46,813 bases of DNA from JAPUDQ01 sp049291395 (GCA_049291395.1 JBATPJ010000048.1:1-46813); one strand, 5' to 3'. Positions 8,461 through 17,166 are shown, numbered from the stretch's first letter. Numbers and translations: made by a program. The notes: generated by a model not told the origin, from the letters alone.

Positions 8461-9359
8461 TAGTGCATACCTCCCTCTTCTTGCTGATTCATGCTGTGCG
8501 ACATACTGTATTTATCGATGATCATTTGGTACAGCTTCGTATCATGAAGATAGTAATATTGCGGCTCGGGAATGATACTCGGCAGCGCAAGCTGTTCGTA
8601 TGACATCATATCAAGATGGAGTGCATCGGGGTTATTTGTGATATCTTCTGACCATTTTGCAAAGTCGGCATCACTGACTGATCGAACGGTGAATTTCATA
8701 TCAGCGAACCCTTCACCGCTGATATTGGATGAGACGCCTTTGAATTCACCGACTTTATCGGCGATTAGATGGAGCCGGGTCTTCATTCCGTTCATTGCGT
8801 AGATTTGTCCGCCAAGTTCTGGTATCCAAAACGAATTCATCGGCGCATCGGACGCGATCTCGAAGCTGACCGGTGTGTTGACTGGAATAGTCAGCTGATT
8901 GACGCTCGCGACGGACTGATCAGGATAAAGAAACAGCCATTTCCAGCGCAGCGCTACCACTTGTACCTTCAGCGGAGCTTTCGAGTCGTCGAGTGGCCGA
9001 TAGGGATCGAGGCTATGCGATGTTTGCCACGCTACGACCGAAAGGATGCAGACGATCGCGATCGGGATTCCCCACCAGATAGTCTCAAGCTTGCGATTGC
9101 CGTCCCACCGTGGTGGATAGCGGGCTTTAGTATTGGTTTCGCGATATCGCCAGGCGATATATCCGAGAAGCCCAAAGACCGGCAGCGCGACAAGCGACAT
9201 GATGCCAAGTGCAAAATAAAACAAATCACGTTGTCGTATGCCGACATCACCGCTCGGCTGCAAGACAACTAGATCGCGAATGAATAAAAAGAGTGATATC
9301 AGCAACGCCCCTAGTGTGAGCGCAATGACCGCCACAACTCCCCAATGTCGTCGTTTCAT
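8460..9359 (-). CDS. cyoA: Cytochrome bo3 quinol oxidase subunit II
   Basis: Subunit II: 299 aa from the start chosen here, with two N-terminal TM helices (about 8-28 and 46-68) and a cupredoxin domain. The CuA ligands are absent: where a CuA protein has CSEICG the sequence reads SSNISGEGF, the same as E. coli CyoA. That fixes it as quinol-oxidising. I chose ATG 9359 because an AT-rich extended -10 (TGC-TATATT at 9378-9370) lies within the longer open frame; ATG 9365 is an alternative. There is no lipobox. The gene is first in cyoABCDE. Confidence 0.93.
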   Translation of the reverse strand: MKRRHWGVVAVIALTLGALLISLFLFIRDLVVLQPSGDVGIRQRDLFYFALGIMSLVALPVFGLLGYIAWRYRETNTKARYPPRWDGNRKLETIWWGIPIAIVCILSVVAWQTSHSLDPYRPLDDSKAPLKVQVVALRWKWLFLYPDQSVASVNQLTIPVNTPVSFEIASDAPMNSFWIPELGGQIYAMNGMKTRLHLIADKVGEFKGVSSNISGEGFADMKFTVRSVSDADFAKWSEDITNNPDALHLDMMSYEQLALPSIIPEPQYYYLHDTKLYQMIIDKYSMSHSMNQQEEGGMH

Positions 9360-9365
9360 ACTCAT

Positions 9366-9410
9366 CTCAAATATAGCACAGGCATCGTAGACTATGCTAG
9401 CATAGTGCAT
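9366..9410. promoter_or_regulatory. Divergent cyo/ndh promoter region with a 14-bp perfect palindrome
   Basis: The spacer is only about 50 bp. Minus strand: extended -10 TGC-TATATT ending at 9370, a few bases before cyoA. Plus strand: TATGCT at 9393-9398, six bases before an in-frame GTG at 9405 and twelve before ATG 9411. The palindrome CTATGCTAGCATAG (9392-9405) covers the plus-strand -10, so a dimeric regulator bound there could control both transcription units. Confidence 0.55.
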
Positions 9411-10583
9411 ATGCATATTGTCATCGTCGGTGGAGGGTTTGGTGGTATTAAGGCCGCGCTTGAGCTTGCCAAAAATCATGCCATGTCCGTCACGCTCATC
9501 TCGAACAAAGACCATTTTGTCTACTACCCTTCACTGTATGCGGTAGCAACGGGCGGGACGCGCAAGCAGTCATTTGTGCCGCTCAGTGATATATTTCGCG
9601 GTACGAGGGTCAAATTTGTCCAAGATACGATCGTCGGCTACGATCCTGCGCGGCGTATCATCAATGGGAAGTTGCGGAACTATTCGTATCAGCGCGCTGT
9701 TTTTGCTCTCGGCGCGGTCACGAGCTACTTTGGTATCAAAGGCCTCGAGGACTATAGCTTCGGTATCAAATCCCACGATGAAGTCGTCGCATTTCGTCGT
9801 CATATCCACGATGAGTTGACGAGCCAGCGCAAGATCGACAAACAATACGTCGTCGTCGGTGCCGGCCCAACCGGCGTCGAGCTCGCCGCGTCACTAGCGC
9901 ACTATATCAAGCATATCGCCGAAGCGCACTCGATACGACACAGTCGCATCCGTATCAGACTGGTCGAAGCGGCGCCACGAGTCTTGCCACGGATGAGTGA
10001 ATTTGCCAGCCGTGTCGTTACGGAGCGGCTAAAAAAACTTGACATCGACGTCATGACAAACGAAAAAGTCGAATGGCAAGATGATGACGAGGTATCCATC
10101 AGCGGTCGGTCGATCCCGACTCGTACCGTCATATGGACATCTGGTGTTGCCAACAACCCATTCTTCGCCTCACACGCCGATCATTTCAAACTGAGTCCCA
10201 ATGGACGGGTCATCGTAGACGAACATCTCAAAGTCGATGAATACACGTATGTTATCGGTGACAATGCCTATACGCCTTACTCTGGCCTGGCTCAGACAGC
10301 ACTGCATGACGCGCTCTACGCCGCTCGTGACATAATCCGCAGCCACCATGATCATTTGCGGCCAACCTATGAGAGTATGAAGCCTCCCGTCGTCGTCCCT
10401 GTCGGTACGCGCTGGGCTATCATGGAATGGAACTGGATATGCGTCAGTGGCTACCTCGGACATCTCATCCGTCGATCTGCTGATCTGATCGGCTACAACG
10501 ATATATTGCCGCTTCGTCTCGCGATCGACGCCTGGCGGTCGAGCGAACAGCGTGAGGATGCTTGCATAGTCTGCCAAAAATGA
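9411..10583 (+). CDS. ndh: Type II NADH:quinone oxidoreductase (NDH-2)
   Basis: Non-pumping flavoenzyme that passes electrons from NADH to quinone: 390 aa. FAD-binding Rossmann motif IVGGGFGGIKAALELAK starts at residue 4. The NADH-binding motif VVGAGPTGVELAASLAHY is near 145-162. The FAD closing motif GDNAYTPYSGLAQTALHDA is near 280. The C terminus has an aromatic/hydrophobic stretch (MEWNWICVSGYLGHLIRRS), typical for monotopic membrane attachment. ATG 9411 is reported; GTG 9405 (two residues longer) fits the leaderless spacing better. Placed back to back with cyo, it supplies quinol to the oxidase. Confidence 0.88.
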   Translation: MHIVIVGGGFGGIKAALELAKNHAMSVTLISNKDHFVYYPSLYAVATGGTRKQSFVPLSDIFRGTRVKFVQDTIVGYDPARRIINGKLRNYSYQRAVFALGAVTSYFGIKGLEDYSFGIKSHDEVVAFRRHIHDELTSQRKIDKQYVVVGAGPTGVELAASLAHYIKHIAEAHSIRHSRIRIRLVEAAPRVLPRMSEFASRVVTERLKKLDIDVMTNEKVEWQDDDEVSISGRSIPTRTVIWTSGVANNPFFASHADHFKLSPNGRVIVDEHLKVDEYTYVIGDNAYTPYSGLAQTALHDALYAARDIIRSHHDHLRPTYESMKPPVVVPVGTRWAIMEWNWICVSGYLGHLIRRSADLIGYNDILPLRLAIDAWRSSEQREDACIVCQK

Positions 10584-10632
10584 ACTAGTCATACGGTTAC
10601 TCAGCGTTTAGAGACAAAGATATCGGATTTGC

Positions 10633-10661
10633 TTGATCTCGCCGTTTGAGGGGTCTATACT
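10633..10661 (+). promoter_or_regulatory. Promoter of the glycosyltransferase operon
   Basis: TTGATC at 10633-10638, a 17-bp spacer and TATACT at 10656-10661. The leader would be about 43 nt. Confidence 0.65.
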
Positions 10662-10710
10662 GTATTTATAGATAAAGGTAACGCTAAAAAAAAGTGGGCG
10701 TCGATAGATC

Positions 10711-11889
10711 ATGCGAATACTTATGTTAGGGTGGGAATTACCGCCTCACAATGCCGGAGGGATGGGGGTTGTCTGTTATCAGATGGCTCGAGCACTGGCC
10801 GGCCGCGGAGTTTCGATCGATTTTGTCCTCCCCTATACTGCGCATCACCCCAACACTGAGTTTATGAATATCGTTAGTACCACACCACGCTCACCTCAGC
10901 GTGGCGACGGCACATGGGTGTATGATTCATTTGCAGCCGGCGGTCCTCGGATGAAAAGGATTCAGGACGACTATCTCTCGGTTGCAGTAGCTCATGCCAA
11001 GAAGTTCCCACCCGATGTCATCCACGCGCACGACTGGCTGACGCTCCGCGCTGGCATGGCTGTCAAAAATGCGACCAACCGACCACTGATCGCACACATC
11101 CATGCGACAGAATTCGATCGTGCCGGCGGCAAAGAAGGCAACCCGATCATCCACGACATCGAGCAAGCTGGCCTTCTGATGGCTGACCGGATCATCGCCA
11201 TCAGTAAGTTACAACACGACCTCATCGCCGAGCGATACAACATCCCATCGGATAAAATAGAGATCGTCCACAATACGATCGACTATAATGATTTTGCCGA
11301 GCCGGTCAACGGTGATACCTATCGCTACGCCCGACGCCTTCAAGACGAAGGGTACTGCGTGGTCAGTGTGATGAATCGACTAACCGTCCAAAAAGGCTTA
11401 TCGTACTTTATGCGTGCTGCTGCAAAAGCATCACACCGACTCGGTCGTTTTGTTTTCATCATCGGTGGCGACGGCGAGCAGCGCGATGAGCTGATCGAGA
11501 TGAGCGCTGATCTCGGGATCGCTGACAAAGTCATCTTTACGGGTTTTGTGCGGGGTAAGCAGTGGCGCGATATCTTCGCGGTCTCTGACGTCTTTGTCAT
11601 GAGTTCGATCAGCGAGCCGTTTGGTATTACGGCACTTGAAGCTGCTGCGCATGGCGCTGCGGTCGTCATCACCAAACAGTCCGGTGCCGGCGAAGTAATC
11701 CTTAACGGTTTCAAATATGATTATTGGGACGAAGAACGCCTGGCTGATATCCTCATCAACCTCGCTTCATCGTCAGCACTCACCGGACATCTCAAAGCCA
11801 ACGCCGAAGAAGAGATCCGGGGTAAATCATGGCAGGATGTCGCCAGCCGCTTCATCGATCAGTATGCAAAAGTGGGCGCTTCGTCATGA
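10711..11889 (+). CDS. GT4-family glycosyltransferase (glycogen/starch synthase-like)
   Basis: 392 aa, GT-B fold. The N-terminal glycine loop PPHNAGGMGVVC (11-22) resembles the nucleotide-sugar acceptor loop of glycogen synthases. The C-terminal half has NRLTVQKGLSYF (222-233), GGDGEQRDEL (252-261) and the EX7E pair in SEPFGITALE (301-310), which are GT4 signatures. It ends in an ATGA overlap with the GH57 gene, so the two act together, most simply in making or trimming an alpha-glucan. Glycogen synthase proper uses UDP- or ADP-glucose; which donor applies cannot be read from the sequence. No clear Shine-Dalgarno is seen before the ATG. Confidence 0.85.
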   Translation: MRILMLGWELPPHNAGGMGVVCYQMARALAGRGVSIDFVLPYTAHHPNTEFMNIVSTTPRSPQRGDGTWVYDSFAAGGPRMKRIQDDYLSVAVAHAKKFPPDVIHAHDWLTLRAGMAVKNATNRPLIAHIHATEFDRAGGKEGNPIIHDIEQAGLLMADRIIAISKLQHDLIAERYNIPSDKIEIVHNTIDYNDFAEPVNGDTYRYARRLQDEGYCVVSVMNRLTVQKGLSYFMRAAAKASHRLGRFVFIIGGDGEQRDELIEMSADLGIADKVIFTGFVRGKQWRDIFAVSDVFVMSSISEPFGITALEAAAHGAAVVITKQSGAGEVILNGFKYDYWDEERLADILINLASSSALTGHLKANAEEEIRGKSWQDVASRFIDQYAKVGASS

Positions 11890-13091
11890 AATCAGTCGTC
11901 CTCTACCTCCACGTCCACCAGCCATACCGTATCTCGCCGTACAGCATCTTCAAAGCAGGCTACGAACATGATTATTTCTCCGACGAACGCGCTAGCGACT
12001 CGGCACGCAACGAAGTTATCCTGAAAAAAGTGGCTCACAAGTCATATATCCCAACTAACCACATGCTCATGGAGTTACTCGAGAAACATCCTGATTTCCG
12101 CCTCAGCCTCAGTATCACTGGTACATTTATCGAACAGTGTGAAGCGTGGGCACCGGAGGTACTGAAGAGTTTTCAAGACCTCGTTGCCACTGGACGTGTT
12201 GAGATCGTCGCTGAGACCTATCATCATAGCTTGGCATTTTTCTATAGCCGCGAAGAGTTCGAAAAGCAAGTAAAGCTTCATGTTGACAAGATCAAAGAGT
12301 TGTTTGACGTCACGCCGACAGCGTTTCGTAACACCGAGCTCGCCTACTACGATGATATCGGCGTCTGGGCGGACAAGGCTGGCTATAAAGCCGTGCTCGC
12401 CGAGGGCTGGGATCCTGTACTTGGCTGGCGCAGTCCAAACTACGTCTATCAACCGCCTCATACCAAAAACATCCGACTCATGCTCAAAAATTATCGCCTC
12501 AGTGACGACATCGCTTTTCGATTTTCTAACCACGAATGGCACGAGTGGCCGCTGACTGTCGACAAATATATGAGCTGGCTTCCGGTTGATGAGGAGCAAG
12601 TCGTCAACCTCTTCATGGACTATGAGACATTTGGTGAGCACCAGTGGGATAGTACGGGTATCTTCGACTTCATGCGGACGTTTGTCGAGCGGATCAGTAC
12701 TAGTGAATGGTATGATTTCAAGACAATTACCGAGGCTGCTGCGCTCGAGCCACGTGACGTCGTGTCAGTTCCCTACACTGTGACGTGGGCTGATACGGAG
12801 CGTGATCTCAGTGCCTGGCTCGGCAATGCTATGCAACAAGAAGCGATGCGATGTCTCTATGAGCTCGAGGACGTCGTGATAGCGAGCCAGGACAAACAGC
12901 TGATCGATGATTGGCGCAAGCTGCAAACGTCCGACCACTCATACTACATGTGTACTAAGTATTTCCGCGATGGCGATGTCCATGCGTATTTCAGCCCGTA
13001 TAATTCACCTTATGATGCCTTCCTTTACTTCATGAATGCGATTCGTGATATGCGTTGGCGAATCCTTGAACACCACAAGGAAGTCATCTAG
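11886..13091 (+). CDS. Glycoside hydrolase family 57 (alpha-amylase / branching-type)
   Basis: 401 aa from ATG 11886; the frame is open 57 bases earlier but the ATGA overlap with the glycosyltransferase fixes this start. GH57 motifs in order: LHVHQPYR (8-15), FRNTELAY (148-155, Glu151 as likely nucleophile), and FMDYETFGEHQ (243-253, Asp245 as likely acid/base). GWDPVLGWRSPNYVY precedes the second half. GH57 members are amylases, 4-alpha-glucanotransferases, branching enzymes or pullulanases; the GT4 partner favours alpha-glucan synthesis or turnover. No signal peptide is present, so it acts in the cytoplasm. Confidence 0.88.
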   Translation: MKSVVLYLHVHQPYRISPYSIFKAGYEHDYFSDERASDSARNEVILKKVAHKSYIPTNHMLMELLEKHPDFRLSLSITGTFIEQCEAWAPEVLKSFQDLVATGRVEIVAETYHHSLAFFYSREEFEKQVKLHVDKIKELFDVTPTAFRNTELAYYDDIGVWADKAGYKAVLAEGWDPVLGWRSPNYVYQPPHTKNIRLMLKNYRLSDDIAFRFSNHEWHEWPLTVDKYMSWLPVDEEQVVNLFMDYETFGEHQWDSTGIFDFMRTFVERISTSEWYDFKTITEAAALEPRDVVSVPYTVTWADTERDLSAWLGNAMQQEAMRCLYELEDVVIASQDKQLIDDWRKLQTSDHSYYMCTKYFRDGDVHAYFSPYNSPYDAFLYFMNAIRDMRWRILEHHKEVI

Positions 13092-13099
13092 TCTCGCCT

Positions 13100-13792
13100 A
13101 TGAGTCGCTTGCGACTGTTTGCCCAACACGATGCCAAAAAGGTTTTTAAGCATGCTTGTGCGCGATACGACCTAGTGTACTTTGGCAATGTATCTCAGCA
13201 CACCGACGAGCATCAGATGGTACGTGGCTTCACCTTGTCGCCGAGTCATGTCGATCGTCATTACTGCGTCGGCACGGTCGGTGGCGTCGATGTCATCCTG
13301 CTGGAGCGCATGGATACCGTCTCGTTTCCTGATAAGCCGTCACGCTCTTTCATCTGGACGATACTACAGATCGATCTAAAACGACGCTTACCGACGCACA
13401 TCCTGCTCAATAGTCATCGCTATGACGACATATTGTATGCGCACTTATTTGCAAAATTTCATGAACTCCGTCAGTTTAGCCCACAGCATCTCATCGGACA
13501 CGATGCCAAATTTGCCGATACCTTTCGTATCTATGCACTGCCGCAACACGCTGATGACGTCATGACTATGCTGCGCACTGATACCACGAGTGTTCTGGCG
13601 CATCATTTCGGCGCGTTTGATTATGAGGCTTACGGCGAACAGCTCATCATCTATGCACCGACATCATCACCAGGTGACAATACGATCGAGCAAATGTTCA
13701 AAGCCGGCATCTGGCTTGCTCAGCAGCTGGATCCTTCGCTTATTCAGACAATTGGGACTCAAACAGACGATAATACGCCCCGCGCTTTTTGA
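13100..13792 (+). CDS. Hypothetical protein, third gene of the GT4-GH57 operon
   Basis: 230 aa, not recognised. It starts eight bases after GH57, so it is probably cotranscribed. The sequence is His rich (for example HTDEHQM, SPSHVDRHYC) with a mixed alpha/beta pattern and no TM segment or signal peptide. FGNVSQHTDEHQMVRGFTLS near 28-47 and the later LAHHFGAFDYEAYGEQLIIY stand out as ordered segments. Its 3' end overlaps the converging ABC transporter gene by 53 bases. A role in glucan metabolism is only suggested by position. Confidence 0.65.
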   Translation: MSRLRLFAQHDAKKVFKHACARYDLVYFGNVSQHTDEHQMVRGFTLSPSHVDRHYCVGTVGGVDVILLERMDTVSFPDKPSRSFIWTILQIDLKRRLPTHILLNSHRYDDILYAHLFAKFHELRQFSPQHLIGHDAKFADTFRIYALPQHADDVMTMLRTDTTSVLAHHFGAFDYEAYGEQLIIYAPTSSPGDNTIEQMFKAGIWLAQQLDPSLIQTIGTQTDDNTPRAF

Positions 13793-15551
13793 TCAGCTCC
13801 GCGTGCGTACCCGACTCGACTATCTGTCCATGCTCCAGCACGTGGATGACATCCGCGCGCATCACGGTACTGAGTCGATGGCTGATCGCAATGATCGTCT
13901 TATCTTTCTCGGCAAATAGGCGTTTAAATATCCGCGACTCAGCGAGGGCGTCGATCGCACTGGTCGGCTCGTCGAGTACGATGATCGGCGCATTGCGATA
14001 AAAGCTTCGCGCCAGTGCCAGTCGCTGCCATTGCCCGCCAGATAGACTCGTCGCGAGTTCATCATCCTCGATATCATCTCCGACGATCCATTTCGAGGCG
14101 TAGGTCGCATCGCCATGTTTGAGTTCATCGACGAACGAAGCTGCTTCTGCATCACCCAGGGCCTTCGTGTAGCGCTCAGTATCAAATGGCGTGCTCACGT
14201 CACCGAAGTAGACATTGTCGCGAATTGTCGCAAAGTCATACTCCAAAAAACTCTGCTGCAATATCCCAAGCTGACGGTGCCACGATTCGATGGAATACGT
14301 GCTGAGTGGAACCGTATCGACAAATATCTCGCCCTTGGTCGGTGTGTACAGGCCCATGAGTAATTTGATAAGAGTTGATTTGCCTGCACCATTTTCACCG
14401 ACAATCGCAATATGCTGCCCGCGTCCGATAGTCAGAGAGATGTCGCGAAGTACTGGTTTTTTGGTACCGTGATAATGAAAGGCCACGTTACGAAATTCGA
14501 TCATCTCAGGAATTGCCTCAAGTATCTGCTCACTCGTATTTGCGAGCGGATAGGCCATAAACTTTTGATAGTCAAAGAGTTGTGCGAGGTCTTCATCGAT
14601 ATTACTGATGGTTTGTACCAGACTTCTCATCGAGCCGATAGCTCTCGACACGATCTGCTGTACGTACACAAACTGACCAATTGGCTGAGCATGCCGGATG
14701 ATCTCCAATGTTATCCATATGAGGCTGATGAGCTCGGCGACAGACTCAAGGAGACTCGCCATAATTTGCTTGCCGAGATAGTCTCTGTTGAATTGTAGGC
14801 GCTGACGTTCGTCCTGATCACGGTACCGAGCTCTTAAGGATAGTAGGTATCGCACGAGTCCGTTGATCCGAAGCTCGATGATGGATTTTGGCTGCAGTAG
14901 TTGCCACTCGATATAGCTTTGGGCGCGCCTGGCTGTGACATTTTTGCTCCATTGATCGATCTGCGCACGAGACAGCTTGAATTGTAGGTATATGCCGGGT
15001 AGCAGTGCGATCAAGACGATGACGGCTACCCACGGTACGACGAAGAGGAGCGCTGCGATCGCACCGATCATCGCGATGACCTGCGAGAAGATTGAGGCTA
15101 GTTGGTCAAAGACGTAGGCATAAAAATTGCCGAACCGCTGCGCTTTCTCGTATGTATCGGCCGTATCTTTGTCCTCATAGCGCCAAAAATCGAGTGCCAA
15201 AAAGCGCTCATACATGATATCGCTGATACGCGACTCGACTTTGAAGCGAAGGATGGACTGCACGTAGTTGTCTATGCTTGACCACGCTGTCGTGAAGGCA
15301 CCGATAGCGATCGTGAGAAGCACGTAGATTATCGCCCTCTGACCTGCACCGGCCACGCCGCTATAGGCAGCGGCTAGTTCAGTTGTCGACTGGGCCGCGA
15401 GGTAGACCGTCACCAGCGGTAAGATCGCATCAAGAATTGCACCAGCCAGCTTGAATAGTACCGCACCAGGTGCGATCCGATAACTCATCACTGCGGCGCT
15501 CGCTATGCCGCGGACGTAGGCTCGTATTGGTAATCTCTGTTTTTTACTCAC
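13740..15551 (-). CDS. ABC transporter, fused permease and ATPase
   Basis: 603 aa half-transporter of the exporter type. Residues 15-320 form the ABC membrane domain (six predicted TM helices). The ATPase domain has Walker A GENGAGKST from 385, the signature LSGGQ at 503-507, Walker B VLDEPTSAID ending at 534, and the His switch in AISHRLS. All catalytic elements are intact. It would work as a homodimer, or with a partner not in this window. The substrate is unknown. The start is GTG at 15551, seven bases after TATCAT, another leaderless-like arrangement. Confidence 0.88.
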   Translation of the reverse strand: MSKKQRLPIRAYVRGIASAAVMSYRIAPGAVLFKLAGAILDAILPLVTVYLAAQSTTELAAAYSGVAGAGQRAIIYVLLTIAIGAFTTAWSSIDNYVQSILRFKVESRISDIMYERFLALDFWRYEDKDTADTYEKAQRFGNFYAYVFDQLASIFSQVIAMIGAIAALLFVVPWVAVIVLIALLPGIYLQFKLSRAQIDQWSKNVTARRAQSYIEWQLLQPKSIIELRINGLVRYLLSLRARYRDQDERQRLQFNRDYLGKQIMASLLESVAELISLIWITLEIIRHAQPIGQFVYVQQIVSRAIGSMRSLVQTISNIDEDLAQLFDYQKFMAYPLANTSEQILEAIPEMIEFRNVAFHYHGTKKPVLRDISLTIGRGQHIAIVGENGAGKSTLIKLLMGLYTPTKGEIFVDTVPLSTYSIESWHRQLGILQQSFLEYDFATIRDNVYFGDVSTPFDTERYTKALGDAEAASFVDELKHGDATYASKWIVGDDIEDDELATSLSGGQWQRLALARSFYRNAPIIVLDEPTSAIDALAESRIFKRLFAEKDKTIIAISHRLSTVMRADVIHVLEHGQIVESGTHAELIKKRGAYYRLFESQLSE

Positions 15552-15581
15552 GTTACCTATGATACATCATTATCTGGTATC

Positions 15582-15611
15582 AAAATATCACTGCACAGTC
15601 TGCAGTGATAT
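15582..15611 (-). terminator. Terminator downstream of rpmG
   Basis: A perfect 11-bp stem ATATCACTGCA / TGCAGTGATAT with a 5-nt loop; a TTTTG tail follows on the minus strand. It ends the rpmG message before the ABC transporter promoter. Confidence 0.8.
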
Positions 15612-15634
15612 CGATGAGCGACAGACAGATGAGA

Positions 15635-15844
15635 CTAGCTCTTGCGGGCTTTGACTTCGTTGCGGCCAAGTGATTTCTTGGTCTCTTCGAAGATTTCGTG
15701 TTTGCGCGTGACAGGGTCGTATTTGCGCAAGCTTAGTTTACCCGACGTGTTCATCGTGTTTTTCTTGGTGTAATATGTGCGCATGCCTGACGCTTTACTG
15801 ACGAGGCCGACCAATTTGCGCTTTGATTTCGTATTCTTTGCCAT
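15635..15844 (-). CDS. rpmG: 50S ribosomal protein L33
   Basis: 69 aa, slightly longer than E. coli L33 (55 aa). The core TYYTKKNTMNTSGKLSLRKY followed by DPVTRKHEIFEETK matches the Cys-less L33 form; the four zinc Cys residues of the C+ form are missing. A 14-residue C-terminal tail is extra. It stands alone with its own terminator, away from secE and nusG, which it often precedes in other bacteria. Confidence 0.9.
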   Translation of the reverse strand: MAKNTKSKRKLVGLVSKASGMRTYYTKKNTMNTSGKLSLRKYDPVTRKHEIFEETKKSLGRNEVKARKS

Positions 15845-15904
15845 AAGTATACTCTATCTTAGCATATCTGCATCTGTTAGTAAATGGTTTTTCGTATTAT
15901 TACC

Positions 15905-15947
15905 GAAGTCAACTTCAGTAGATGAGAATCTACGGGTCATATATACT
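15905..15947 (+). promoter_or_regulatory. Control region of the NADAR/Nudix operon: two inverted repeats and a -10
   Basis: GAAGT-CA-ACTTC (15905-15916) and GTAGAT-GAGA-ATCTAC (15918-15933) lie back to back just upstream of a TATACT -10 at 15942-15947. A GAGGAG ribosome site then precedes ATG 15975. The repeats sit over the -35 area, which suits a repressor; the wHTH domain of the second gene is the obvious candidate. Confidence 0.5.
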
Positions 15948-15974
15948 CAAGGTATAAATGAGGAGAAATGACCC

Positions 15975-16466
15975 ATGAAAGCAAGCTCGACCTATCGCGA
16001 CCCCCTACTCTCAGTAGATGGATCAATCATTGGGTTTTATGAACGCGAGTTTTATATGTTTTCTAACTTTTCGAGCTTTCAGGTGCGATGGAAAGATCAT
16101 CTTTGGTCTACCAGCGAACACGCCTATCAAGCCGCCAAATTCTTTGAGACTGATCAAGCCATCGTCGCAACGATTGAGCGCGCATCGTCGGCTCATGATG
16201 CGTATAAGCTCGCACAGCTGCACAAAGATGCCCGTGATCCTGACTGGGACGCAAAAAAAGCCGATATCATGCACGATATCTGTCGACACAAGCTCCAGCA
16301 ACATCCCTATATCCAGCATCACCTCCTCCTGACTGGTGACGAGCAGATCGTGGAGGATTCGCCCAAGGATAGTTACTGGGGCTGGGGCGATGACCATCAC
16401 GGTCGCAACGAGCTCGGTACGATATGGATGAAGCTACGAGAGGAATTACATGGTGGCAAACTATAG
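15975..16466 (+). CDS. NADAR-family protein (YbiA/RibX-like N-glycosidase)
   Basis: 163 aa, the usual length for a single NADAR domain. Diagnostic segments are IGFYEREFYMFSNFSSF (15-31), WSTSEHAYQAAKFFE (about 43-57, with the catalytic-region Glu) and the C-terminal DSYWGWGDDHHGRNELGTI. Members cleave N-glycosidic bonds in riboflavin-pathway intermediates, and some remove ADP-ribose from guanine in nucleic acids. Which applies here is open. The Nudix gene that follows overlaps it by 17 bases, pointing to a shared role in nucleotide or ADP-ribose handling. Confidence 0.88.
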   Translation: MKASSTYRDPLLSVDGSIIGFYEREFYMFSNFSSFQVRWKDHLWSTSEHAYQAAKFFETDQAIVATIERASSAHDAYKLAQLHKDARDPDWDAKKADIMHDICRHKLQQHPYIQHHLLLTGDEQIVEDSPKDSYWGWGDDHHGRNELGTIWMKLREELHGGKL

Positions 16467-17163
16467 CGCTGATGCCCACTCGGCTCAGATGAAGCTACTA
16501 CGACAATTACTACTGTCGAAGACGTCCAAATTTGCAGAGCTTGCTCATGCAACCGGGCTCACGAGTGATCATGCTAATTTTCATATCAAACAACTCATCG
16601 ATGCCGGTTTTGTCCGGCACGTCGCGAAGTCCTATGGCGAATATGAACTCACTGTTCGCGGCAAAGAGTATGCCAACCGCATGGACACAGATGAGCATGT
16701 CGTCGAGAAGCAGCCCAAGCTTTCAGTGGTGCTCGACATCCTTCATCCTGACGGTAGACATTTGCAGCAAGAGCGGCTCAAGCAGCCATATTACGGCTAC
16801 TGGGGACGTCCGACGGGCAAGATTCGCTGGGGCGAAACGATGCTCGAGGCCGCTGCTCGTGAACTCATGGAGGAGACCGGTCTACGAGCCGAGCTCACTG
16901 TCATGGGGTTTTATCACAAGCTTGACTATGACACCGACGGAAAACTACTCGAAGACAAATACTTTTGCCTTGTTCGCGGTATAAACCCCAAGGGCGATTT
17001 GCTGCCCGAGTCCGACGGGCAGCGCAACGAATGGCTGACCGATGCTGAATTTGAGGCAAAAGAACATCGTTTTGGCAATCTTGAAGACGTCCAGGACTAT
17101 ATAGACTCAGGACAAATGTTTGTCGTCGAGAAAGAGTTTACTTATCCGTCCGGTGATTATTAG
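16450..17163 (+). CDS. Winged-HTH plus Nudix hydrolase fusion
   Basis: 237 aa. Residues 10-80 form a MarR/ArsR-like winged helix (LLRQLLLSKTSKFAELAHAT, then HANFHIKQLIDAGFVRHV and a wing). Residues 90-235 are a Nudix domain with a complete box from Gly123 to Leu145: G-x5-E-x7-RELMEETGL. The domain order is the reverse of NrtR, which has Nudix first and the DNA-binding part last. GAGAGG lies before the ATG at 16450, inside the end of the NADAR gene. It may be an enzyme, a metabolite-sensing repressor, or both. The two inverted repeats upstream of the operon are candidate binding sites. Confidence 0.88.
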   Translation: MVANYSADAHSAQMKLLRQLLLSKTSKFAELAHATGLTSDHANFHIKQLIDAGFVRHVAKSYGEYELTVRGKEYANRMDTDEHVVEKQPKLSVVLDILHPDGRHLQQERLKQPYYGYWGRPTGKIRWGETMLEAAARELMEETGLRAELTVMGFYHKLDYDTDGKLLEDKYFCLVRGINPKGDLLPESDGQRNEWLTDAEFEAKEHRFGNLEDVQDYIDSGQMFVVEKEFTYPSGDY

Positions 17164-17166
17164 ATA

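Noticed and set aside
8460..9359. Cytochrome c (aa3-type) oxidase subunit II
   Set aside because: CuA ligands are missing, and cyoE plus the quinol-site residues in subunit I mark a bo3 quinol oxidase.
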